From Membranipora membranacea (Eukaryota > Bryozoa > Gymnolaemata > Cheilostomatida > Membraniporidae), in the NCBI GenBank assembly GCA_914767715.1, contig OU612074.1, forward strand, positions 16,850,062-16,914,061: 64,000 bases of DNA, given 5' to 3'. Below the pieces are notes generated by a model, which saw nothing but the letters and a program-made list of their open reading frames with translations, ran no database searches and was not told the origin of the DNA. Made by a program: the position numbers and the translations under genes. Below, piece by piece: positions 52,183-63,810 of the stretch. The first letter of the stretch is position 1. Each line of letters starts with the position of its first letter.

Positions 52183-53981
52183 AGATTTCAGATTTGAGAC
52201 GAACAGGAGTTGCTCCTCCTTTTGAGGTAGGTTAAAAGCAAATCTATTTTTTGACCTGAGCGAAAAAAAAGCGTGATACCCTCCCTTGGTATATTTTTGC
52301 AAATTTCAAGTCAGCTTAATTAGCCACCAGGTTATCCAAGGATCTCCATATTCTGGATTTTGAATTAGGCAAATAAGGGCTTGAACTGGTCAGAGTTTGA
52401 TATGATTGCGACAGAGAATTAATTTTTTGATGCTGCCGTTTGGCATGTTTTTTTAGAGCAAAAGTGGACCTCTTTAAAGTTGGCGCTGACGGAGGACGAA
52501 GACCCGCAGAGCCAAACGGATTTCAGATTTGAGACGAGCAGGAGTTGCTCCTCCTTTTGAGGTAGGTTAAAAGCAAATCTATTTTTTGACCTGAGCGAAA
52601 AAAAAGCGTGATACCCTCCCTTGGTATATTTTTGCAAATTTCAAGTCAGCTTAATTAGCCACCAGGTTACCCAAGGATCTCCATATTCTGGATTTTGAAT
52701 TAGGCAAATAAGGGCTTGAACTGGTCAGAGTTTGATATGATTGCGACAGAGAATTAATTTTTTGATGCTGCCGTTTGGCATGTTTTTTTTGGAGCAAAAG
52801 TGGTCCTCGTTAAAGTTGGCGCTGACGGAGGACGAAGACCCGCAGAGCCAAACGGATTTCAGATTTGAGACGAGCAGGAGTTGCTCCTCCTTTTGAGGTA
52901 GGTTAAAAGCAAATCTATTTTTTGACCTGAGCGAAAAAAAAGCGTGATACCCTCCCTTGGTATATTTTTGCAAATTTCAAGTCAGCTTAATTAGCCACCA
53001 GGTTATCCAAGGATCTCCATATTCTGGATTTTGAATTAGGCAAATAAGGGCTTGAACTGGTCAGAGTTTGATATGATTGCGACAGAGAATTAATTTTTTG
53101 ATGCTGCCGTTTGGCAGGTTTTTTTTGGAGCAAAATTGGACCTCGTTAAAGTTGGCGCTGACGGAGGACGAAGACCCGCAGAGCCAAACGGATTTCAGAT
53201 TTGAGACGAGCAGGAGTTGCTCCTCCTTTTGAGGTAGGTTAAAAGCAAATCTATTTTTTGACCTGAGCGAAAAAAAAGCGTGATACCCTCCCTTGGTATA
53301 TTTTTGCAAATTTCAAGTCAGCTTAATTAGCCACCAGGTTATCCAAGGATCTCCATATTCTGGATTTTGAATTAGGCAAATAAGGGCTTGAACTGGTCAG
53401 AGTTTGATATGATTGCGACAGAGAATTAATTTTTTGATGCTGCCGTTTGGCATGTTTTTTTTGGAGCAAAAGTGGACCTCGTTAAAGATGGCGCTGACGG
53501 AGGACGAAGACCCGCAGAGCCAAACGGATTTCAGATTTGAGACGAGCAGGAGTTGCTCCTCCTTTTGAGGTAGGTTAAAAGCAAATCTATTTTTTGACCT
53601 GAGCGAAAAAAAAGCGTGATACCCTCCCTTGGTATATTTTTGCAAATTTCAAGTCAGCTTAATTAGCCACCAGGTTATCCAAGGATCTCCATATTCTGGA
53701 TTTTGAATTAGGCAAATAAGGGCTTGAACTGGTCAGAGTTTGATATGATTGCGACAGAGAATTAATTTTTTGATGCTGCCGTTTGGCATGTTTTTTTTGG
53801 AGCAAAAGTGGACCTCGTTAAAGTTGGCGCTGACGGAGGACGAAGACCCGCAGAGCCAAACGGATTTCAGATTTGAGACGAGCAGGAGTTGCTCCTCCTT
53901 TTGAGGTAGGTTAAAAGCAAATCTATTTTTTGACCTGAGCGAAAAAAAAGCGTGATACCCTCCCTTGGTATATTTTTGCAA
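52183..53981. repeat. Duplicated tract, right part of second copy
   Basis: Partner of 41439-43237. Its G-type monomer at 53070-53405 carries t67 (base 53136), the mark of Q-types otherwise confined to the first 16.5 kb. Since the counterpart at 42326 lacks it, the change came after duplication, by mutation or by conversion from a distant Q-type. Confidence 0.88.
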
Positions 53982-56900
53982 ATTTCAAGTCAGCTTAATT
54001 AGCCACCAGGTTATCCAAGGATCTCCATATTCTGGATTTTGAATTAGGCAAATAAGGGCTTGAACTGGTCAGAGTTTGATATGATTGCGACAGAGAATTA
54101 ATTTTTTGATGCTGCCGTTTGGCATGTTTTTTTTGGAGCAAAAGTGGACCTCGTTAAAGTTGGCGCTGACGGAGGACGAAGACCCGCAGAGCCAAACGGA
54201 TTTCAGATTTGAGACGAGCAGGAGTTGCTCCTCCTTTTGAGGTAGGTTAAAAGCAAATCTATTTTTTGACCTGAGCGAAAAAAAAGCGTGATACCCTCCC
54301 TTGGTATATTTTTGCAAATTTCAAGTCAGCTTAATTAGCCACCAGGTTATCCAAGGATCTCCATATTCTGGATTTTGAATTAGGCAAATAAGGGCTTGAA
54401 CTGGTCAGAGTTTGATATGATTGCGACAGAGAATTAATTTTTTGATGCTGCCGTTTGGCATGTTTTTTTTGGAGCAAAAGTGGACCTCGTTAAAGTTGGC
54501 GCTGACGGAGGACGAAGACCCGCAGAGCCAAACGGATTTCAGATTTGAGACGAGCAGGAGTTGCTCCTCCTTTTGAGGTAGGTTAAAAGCAAATCTATTT
54601 TTTGACCTGAGCGAAAAAAAAGGGTGATACCCTCCCTTGGTATATTTTTGCAAATTTCAAGTCAGCTTAATTAGCCACCAGGTTATCCAAGGATCTCCAT
54701 ATTCTGGATTTTGAATTAGGCAAATAAGGGCTTGAACTGGTCAGAGTTTGATATGATTGCGACAGAGAATTAATTTTTTGATGCTGCCGTTTGGCATGTT
54801 TTTTTTGGAGCAAAAGTGGACCTCGTTAAAGTTGGCGCTGACGGAGGACGAAGACCCGCAGAGCCAAACGGATTTCAGATTTGAGACGAGCAGGAGTTGC
54901 TCCTCCTTTTGAGGTAGGTTAAAAGCAAATCTATTTTTTGACCTGAGCGAAAAAAAAGCGTGATACCCTCCCTTGGTATATTTTTGCAAATTTCAAGTCA
55001 GCTTAATTAGCCACCAGGTTATCCAAGGATCTCCATATTCTGGATTTTGAATTAGGCAAATAAGGGCTTGAACTGGTCAGAGTTTGATATGATTGCGACA
55101 GAGAATTAATTTTTTGATGCTGCCGTTTGGCATGTTTTTTTTGGAGCAAAAGTGGACCTCGTTAAAGTTGGCGCTGACGGAGGACGAAGACCCGCAGAGC
55201 CAAACGGATTTCAGATTTGAGACGAGCAGGAGTTGCTCCTCCTTTTGAGGTAGGTTAAAAGCAAATCTATTTTTTGACCTGAGCGAAAAAAAAGCGTGAT
55301 ACGCTCCCTTGGTATATTTTTGCAAATTTCAAGTCAGCTTAATTAGCCACCAGGTTATCCAAGGATCTCCATATTCTGGATTTTGAATTAGGCAAATAAG
55401 GGCTTGAACTGGTCAGAGTTTGATATGATTGCGACAGAGAATTAATTTTTTGATGCTGCCGTTTGGCATGTTTTTTTTGGAGCAAAAGTGGACCTCGTTA
55501 AAGTTGGCGCTGACGGAGGACGAAGACCCGCAGAGCCAAACGGATTTCAGATTTGAGACGAGCAGGAGTTGCTCCTCCTTTTGAGGTAGGTTAAAAGCAA
55601 ATCTATTTTTTGACCTGAGCGAAAAAAAAGCGTGATACCCTCCCTTGGTATATTTTTGCAAATTTCAAGTCAGCTTAATTAGCCACCAGGTTATCCAAGG
55701 ATCTCCATATTCTGGATTTTGAATTAGGCAAATAAGGGCTTGAACTGGTCAGAGTTTGATATGATTGCGACAGAGAATTAATTTTTTGATGCTGCCGTTT
55801 GGCATGTTTTTTTTGGAGCAAAAGTGGACCTCGTTAAAGTTGGCGCTGACGGAGGACGAAGACCCGCAGAGCCAAACGGATTTCAGATTTGAGACGAGCA
55901 GGAGTTGCTCCTCCTTTTGAGGTAGGTTAAAAGCAAATCTATTTTTTGACCTGAGCGAAAAAATAGCGTGATACGCTCCCTTGGTATATTTTTGCAAATT
56001 TCAAGTCAGCTTAATTAGCCACCAGGTTATCGAAGGATCTCCATATTCTGGATTTTGAATTAGGCAAATAAGGGCTTGAACTGGTCAGAGTTTGATATGA
56101 TTGCGACAGAGAATTAATTTTTTGATGCTGCCGTTTGGCATGTTTTTTTTGGAGCAAAAGTGGACCTCGTTAAAGTTGGCGCTGACGGAGGACGAAGACC
56201 CGCAGAGCCAAACGGATTTCAGATTTGAGACGAGCAGGAGTTGCTCCTCCTTTTGAGGTAGGTTAAAAGCAAATCTATTTTTTGACCTGAGCGAAAAAAA
56301 AGCGTGATACCCTCCCTTGGTATATTTTTGCAAATTTCAAGTCAGCTTAATTAGCCACCAGGTTATCCAAGGATCTCCATATTCTGGATTTTGAATTAGG
56401 CAAATAAGGGCTTGAACTGGTCAGAGTTTGATATGATTGCGACAGAGAATTAATTTTTTGATGCTGCCGTTTGGCATGTTTTTTTTGGAGCAAAAGTGGA
56501 CCTCGTTAAAGTTGGCGCTGACGGAGGACGAAGACCCGCAGAGCCAAACGGATTTCAGATTTGAGACGAGCAGGAGTTGCTCCTCCTTTTGAGGTAGGTT
56601 AAAAGCAAATCTATTTTTTGACCTGAGCGAAAAAAAAGCGTGATACCCTCCCTTGGTATATTTTTGCAAATTTCAAGTCAGCTTAATTAGCCACCAGGTT
56701 ATCCAAGGATCTCCATATTCTGGATTTTGAATTAGGCAAATAAGGGCTTGAACTGGTCAGAGTTTGATATGATTGCGACAGAGAATTAATTTTTTGATGC
56801 TGCCGTTTGGCATGTTTTTTTTGGAGCAAAAGTGGACCTCGTTAAAGTTGGCGCTGACGGAGGACGAAGACCCGCAGAGCCAAACGGATTTCAGATTTGA

Positions 56901-57771
56901 GACGAGCAGGAGTTGCTCCTCCTTTTGAGGTAGGTTAAAAGCAAATCTATTTTTTGACCTGAGCGAAAAAAAAGCGTGATACCCTCCCTTGGTATATTTT
57001 TGCAAATTTCAAGTCAGCTTAATTAGCCACCAGGTTATCCAAAGATCTCCATATTCTGGATTTTGAATTAGGCAAATAAGGGCTTGAACTGGTCAGAGTT
57101 TGATATGATTGCGACAGAGAATTAATTTTTTGATGCTGCCGTTTGGCATGTTTTTTTAGAGCAAAAGTGGACCTCGTTAAAGTTGGCGCTGACGGAGGAC
57201 GAAGACCCGCAGAGCCAAACGGATTTCAGATTTGAGACGAGCAGGAGTTGCTCCTCCTTTTGAGGTAGGTTAAAAGCAAATCTATTTTTTGACCTGAGCG
57301 AAAAAAAAGCGTGATACCCTCCCTTGGTATATTTTTGCAAATTTCAAGTCAGCTTAATTAGCCACCAGGTTATCCAAGGATCTCCATATTCTGGATTTTG
57401 AATTAGGCAAATAAGGGCTTGAACTGGTCAGAGTTTGATATGATTGCGACAGAGAATTAATTTTTTGATGCTGCCGTTTGGCATGTTTTTTTGGAGCAAA
57501 AGTGGACCTCGTTAAAGTTGGCGCTGACGGAGGACGAAGACCCGCAGAGCCAAACGGATTTCAGATTTGAGACGAGCAGGAGTTGCTCCTCCTTTTGAGG
57601 TAGGTTAAAAGCAAATCTATTTTTTGACCTGAGCGAAAAAAAAGCGTGATACCCTCCCTTGGTATATTTTTGCAAATTTCAAGTCAGCTTAATTAGCCAC
57701 CAGGTTATCCAAGGATCTCCATATTCTGGATTTTGAATTAGGCAAATAAGGGCTTGAACTGGTCAGAGTTT

Positions 57772-60700
57772 GATATGATTGCGACAGAGAATTAATTTTT
57801 TGATGCTGCCGTTTGGCATGTTTTTTTTGGAGCAAAAGTGGACCTCGTTAAAGTTGGCGCTGACGGAGGACGAAGACCCGCAGAGCCAAACGGATTTCAG
57901 ATTTGAGACGAGCAGGAGTTGCTCCTCCTTTTGAGGTAGGTTAAAAGCAAATCTATTTTTTGACCTGAGCGAAAAAAAAGCGTGATACCCTCCCTTGGTA
58001 TATTTTTGCAAATTCAAGTCAGCTTAATTAGCCACCAGGTTATCCAAGGATCTCCATATTCTGGATTTTGAATTAGGCAAATAAGGGCTTGAACTGGTCA
58101 GAGTTTGATATGATTGCGACAGAGAATTAATTTTTTGATGCTGCCGTTTGGCATGTTTTTTTAGAGCAAAAGTGGACCTCGTTAAAGTTGGCGCTGACGG
58201 AGGACGAAGACCCGCAGAGCCAAACGGATTTCAGATTTGAGACGAGCAGGAGTTGCTCCTCCTTTTGAGGTAGGTTAAAAGCAAATCTATTTTTTGACCT
58301 GAGCGAAAAAAAAGCGTGATACCCTCCCTTGGTATATTTTTGCAAATTTCAAGTCAGCTTAATTAGCCACCAGGTTATCCAAGGATCTCCATATTCTGGA
58401 TTTTGAATTAGGCAAATAAGGGCTTGAACTGGTCAGAGTTTGATATGATTGCGACAGAGAATTAATTTTTTGATGCTGCCGTTTGGCATGTTTTTTTTGG
58501 AGCAAAAGTGGACCTCGTTAAAGTTGGCGCTGACGGAGGACGAAGACCCGCAGAGCCAAACGGATTTCAGATTTGAGACGAGCAGGAGTTGCTCCTCCTT
58601 TTGAGGTAGGTTAAAAGCAAATCTATTTTTTGACCTGAGCGAAAAAAAAGCGTGATACCCTCCCTTGGTATATTTTTGCAAATTCAAGTCAGCTTAATTA
58701 GCCACCAGGTTATCCAAGGATCTCCATATTCTGGATTTTGAATTAGGCAAATAAGGGCTTGAACTGGTCAGAGTTTGATATGATTGCGACAGAGAATTAA
58801 TTTTTTGATGCTGCCGTTTGGCATGTTTTTTTAGAGCAAAAGTGGACCTCGTTAAAGTTGGCGCTGACGGAGGACGAAGACCCGCAGAGCCAAACGGATT
58901 TCAGATTTGAGACGAGCAGGAGTTGCTCCTCCTTTTGAGGTAGGTTAAAAGCAAATCTATTTTTTGACCTGAGCGAAAAAAAAGCGTGATACCCTCCCTT
59001 GGTATATTTTTGCAAATTTCAAGTCAGCTTAATTAGCCACCAGGTTATCCAAGGATCTCCATATTCTGGATTTTGAATTAGGCAAATAAGGGCTTGAACT
59101 GGTCAGAGTTTGATATGATTGCGACAGAGAATTAATTTTTTGATGCTGCCGTTTGGCATGTTTTTTTTGGAGCAAAAGTGGACCTCGTTAAAGTTGGCGC
59201 TGACGGAGGACGAAGACCCGCAGAGCCAAACGGATTTCAGATTTGAGACGAGCAGGAGTTGCTCCTCCTTTTGAGGTAGGTTAAAAGCAAATCTATTTTT
59301 TGACCTGAGCGAAAAAAAAGCGTGATACCCTCCCTTGGTATATTTTTGCAAATTTCAAGTCAGCTTAATTAGCCACCAGGTTATCCAAGGATCTCCGTAT
59401 TCTGGATTTTGAATTAGGCAAATAAGGGCTTGAACTGGTCAGAGTTTGATATGATTGCGACAGAGAATTAATTTTTTGATGCTGCCGTTTGGCATGTTTT
59501 TTTAGAGCAAAAGTGGACCTCGTTAAAGTTGGCGCTGACGGAGGACGAAGACCCGCAGAGCCAAACGGATTTCAGATTTGAGACGAGCAGGAGTTGCTCC
59601 TCCTTTTGAGGTAGGTTAAAAGCAAATCTATTTTTTGACCTGAGCGAAAAAAAAGCGTGATACCCTCCCTTGGTATATTTTTGCAAATTTCAAGTCAGCT
59701 TAATTAGCCACCAGGTTATCCAAGGATCTCCATATTCTGGATTTTGAATTAGGCAAATAAGGGCTTGAACTGGTCAGAGTTTGATATGATTGCGACAGAG
59801 AATTAATTTTTTGATGCTGCCGTTTGGCATGTTTTTTTTGGAGCAAAAGTGGACCTCGTTAAAGTTGGCGCTGACGGAGGACGAAGACCCGCAGAGCCAA
59901 ACGGATTTCAGATTTGAGACGAGCAGGAGTTGCTCCTCCTTTTGAGGTAGGTTAAAAGCAAATCTATTTTTTGACCTGAGCGAAAAAAAAGCGTGATACC
60001 CTCCCTTGGTATATTTTTGCAAATTTCAAGTCAGCTTAATTAGCCACCAGGTTATCCAAGGATCTCCATATTCTGGATTTTGAATTAGGCAAATAAGGGC
60101 TTGAACTGGTCAGAGTTTGATATGATTGCAACAGAGAATTAATTTTTTGATGCTGCCGTTTGGCATGTTTTTTTAGAGCAAAAGTGGACCTCTTTAAAGT
60201 TGGCGCTGACGGAGGACGAAGACCCGCAGAGCCAAACGGATTTCAGATTTGAGACGAGCAGGAGTTGCTCCTCCTTTTGAGGTAGGTTAAAAGCAAATCT
60301 ATTTTTTGACCTGAGCGAAAAAAAAGCGTGATACCCTCCCTTGGTATATTTTTGCAAATTTCAAGTCAGCTTAATTAGCCACCAGGTTATCCAAGGATCT
60401 CCATATTCTGGATTTTGAATTAGGCAAATAAGGGCTTGAACTGGTCAGAGTTTGATATGATTGCGACAGAGAATTAATTTTTTGATGCTGCCGTTTGGCA
60501 TGTTTTTTTTGGAGCAAAAGTGGACCTCGTTAAAGTTGGCGCTGACGGAGGACGAAGACCCGCAGAGCCAAACGGATTTCAGATTTGAGACGAGCAGGAG
60601 TTGCTCCTCCTTTTGAGGTAGGTTAAAAGCAAATCTATTTTTTGACCTGAGCGAAAAAAAAGCGTGATACCCTCCCTTGGTATATTTTTGCAAATTTCAA

Positions 60701-60789
60701 GTCAGCTTAATTAGCCACCAGGTTATCCAAGGATCTCCATATTCTGGATTTTGAATTAGGCAAATAAGGGCTTGAACTGGTCAGAGTTT
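57772..60789. repeat. Dimeric higher-order repeat of T-type and A-type monomers
   Basis: T-types start at 57772, 58442, 59112, 59783 and 60454, and A-types at 58107, 58777, 59448 and 60119, so the types strictly alternate with a period of 670-671 bp. The first two T-types share a one-base deletion (caaattcaag in place of caaatttcaag), which confirms amplification as a dimer. Later units lost or never had it. This is the clearest simple higher-order repeat in the window. Confidence 0.8.
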
Positions 60790-63700
60790 GATATGATTGC
60801 GACAGAGAATTAATTTTTTGATGCTGCCGTTTGGCATGTTTTTTTTGGAGCAAAAGTGGACCTCGTTAAAGTTGGCGCTGACGGAGGACGAAGACCCGCA
60901 GAGCCAAACGGATTTCAGATTTGAGACGAGCAGGAGTTGCTCCTCCTTTTGAGGTAGGTTAAAAGCAAATCTATTTTTTGACCTGGGCGAAAAAAAAGCG
61001 TGATACCCTCCCTTGGTATATTTTTGCAAATTTCAAGTCAGCTTAATTAGCCACCAGGTTATCCAAGGATCTCCATATTCTGGATTTTGAATTAGGCAAA
61101 TAAGGGCTTGAACTGGTCAGAGTTTGATATGATTGCGACAGGGAATTAATTTTTTGATGCTGCCGTTTGGCATGTTTTTTTAGAGCAAAAGTGGACCTCG
61201 TTAAAGTTGGCGCTGACGGAGGACGAAGACCCGCAGAGCCAAACGGATTTCAGATTTGAGACGAGCAGGAGTTGCTCCTCCTTTTGAGGTAGGTTAAAAG
61301 CAAATCTATTTTTTGACCTGAGCGAAAAAAAAGCGTGATACCCTCCCTTGGTATATTTTTGCAAATTTCAAGTCAGCTTAATTAGCCACCAGGTTATCCA
61401 AGGATCTCCATATTCTGGATTTTGAATTAGGCAAATAAGGGCTTGAACTGGTCAGAGTTTGATATGATTGCGACAGAGAATTAATTTTTTGATGCTGCCG
61501 TTTGGCATGTTTTTTTAGAGCAAAAGTGGACCTCGTTAAAGTTGGCGCTGACGGAGGACGAAGACCCGCAGAGCCAAACGGATTTCAGATTTGAGACGAG
61601 CAGGAGTTGCTCCTCCTTTTGAGGTAGGTTAAAAGCAAATCTATTTTTTGACCTGAGCGAAAAAAAAGCGTGATACCCTCCCTTGGTATATTTTTGCAAA
61701 TTTCAAGTCAGCTTAATTAGCCACCAGGTTATCGAAGGATCTCCATAGTCTGGATTTTGAATTAGGCAAATAAGGGCTTGAACTGGTCAGAGTTTGATAT
61801 GATTGCGACAGAGAATTAATTTTTTGATGCTGCCGTTTGGCATGTTTTTTTTGGAGCAAAAGTGGACCTCGTTAAAGTTGGCGCTGACGGAGGACGAAGA
61901 CCCGCAGAGCCAAACGGATTTCAGATTTGAGATGAGCAGGAGTTGCTCCTCCTTTTGAGGTAGGTTAAAAGCAAATCTATTTTTTGACCTGAGCGAAAAA
62001 AAAGCGTGATACCCTCCCTTGGTATATTTTTGCAAATTTCAAGTCAGCTTAATTAGCCACCAGGTTATCCAAGGATCTCCATATTCTGGATTTTGAATTA
62101 GGCAAATAAGGGCTTGAACTGGTCAGAGTTTGATATGATTGCGACAGAGAATTAATTTTTTGATGCTGCCGTTTGGCATGTTTTTCTTGGAGCAAAAGTG
62201 GACCTCGTTAAAGTTGGCGCTGACGGAGGACGAAGACCCGCAGAGCCAAACGGATTTCAGATTTGAGACGAGCAGGAGTTGCTCCTCCTTTTGAGGTAGG
62301 TTAAAAGCAAATCTATTTTTTGACCTGAGCGAAAAAAAAGCGTGATACCCTCCCTTGGTATATTTTTGCAAATTTCAAGTCAGCTTAATTAGCCACCAGG
62401 TTATCCAAGGATCTCCATATTCTGGATTTTGAATTAGGCAAATAAGGGCTTGAACTGGTCAGAGTTTGATATGATTGCGACAGAGAATTAATTTTTTGAT
62501 GCTGCCGTTTGGCATATTTTTTTTGGAGCAAAAGTGGACCTCGTTAAAGTTGGCGCTGACGGAGGACGAAGACCCGCAGAGCCAAACGGATTTCAGATTT
62601 GAGACGAGCAGGAGTTGCTCCTCCTTTTGAGGTAGGTTAAAAGCAAATCTATTTTTTGACCTGAGCGAAAAAAAAGCGTGATACCCTCCCTTGGTATATT
62701 TTTGCAAATTTCAAGTCAGCTTAATTAGCCACCAGGTTATCCAAGGATCTCCATATTCTGGATTTTGAATTAGGCAAATAAGGGCTTGAACTGGTCAGAG
62801 TTTGATATGATTGCGACAGAGGCTTAATTTATTGATGCTGCCGTTAGGCATGTTTTTTTAGAGCAAAAGTGGACCTCGTTAAAGTTGGCGCTGACGGAGG
62901 ACGAAGACCCGCAGAGCCAAACGGATTTCAGATTTGAGACGAGCAGGAGTTGCTCCTCCTTTTGAGGTAGGTTAAAAGCAAATCTATTTTTTGACCTGAG
63001 CGAAAAAAAAGCGTGATACCCTCCCTTGGTATATTTTTGCAAATTTCAAGTCAGCTTAATTAGCCACCAGGTTATCGAAGGATCTCCATATTCTGGATTT
63101 TGAATTAGGCAAATAAGGGCTAGAACTGGTCAGAGTTTGATATGATTGCGACAGAGAATTAATTTTTTGATGCTGCCGTTTGGCATGTATTTTTTGGAGC
63201 TAAAGTGGACCTCGTTAAAGTTGGCGCTGACGGAGGACGAAGACCCGCAGAGCCAAACGGATTTCAGATTTGAGACGAGCAGGAGTTGCTCCTCCTTTTG
63301 AGGTAGGTTAAAAGCAAATCTATTTTTTGACCTGAGCGAAAAAAAAGCGTGATACCCTCCCTTGGTATATTTTTGCAAATTTCAAGTCAGCTTAATTAGC
63401 CACCAGGTTATCCAAGGATCTCCATATTCTGGATTTTGAATTAGGCAAATAAGGGCTTGAACTGGTCAGAGTTTGATATGATTGCGACAGAGAATTAATT
63501 TTTTGATGCTGCCGTTTGGCATGTTTTTCTTGGAGCAAAAGTGGACCTCGTTAAAGTTGGCGCTGACGGAGGACGAAGACCCGCAGAGCCAAACGGATTT
63601 CAGATTTGAGACGAGCAGGAGTTGCTCCTCCTTTTGAGGTAGGTTAAAAGCAAATCTATTTTTTGACCTGAGCGAAAAAAAAGCGTGATACCCTCCCTTG

Positions 63701-63810
63701 GTATATTTTTGCAAATTTCAAGTCAGCTTAATTAGCCACCAGGTTATCCAAGGATCTCCATATTCTGGATTTTGAATTAGGCAAATAAGGGCTTGAACTG
63801 GTCAGAGTTT

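Larger units (their letters stand above)
33601..53405. repeat. Array domain III: mixed T, G and 335-bp A-type monomers with indels
   Basis: Monomers 101-159. This domain begins with the first A-type monomer of the window. In order: A G A T2 A T3 G3 T A; G with T7; G A T A2 T3 A2 T G T2 A T; 333-bp A; T2 A T2 A T3 G4 T2 G T G T A G2 T A2 T G. Besides the A-type deletion there are one-base deletions near 37545 and 50300 (cagcttaatt to cagttaatt), a T7 G-type at 38300-38634, a 333-bp monomer and a 338-bp monomer. The one Q-type outside domain I is the last monomer (t at 53136). Confidence 0.85.
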
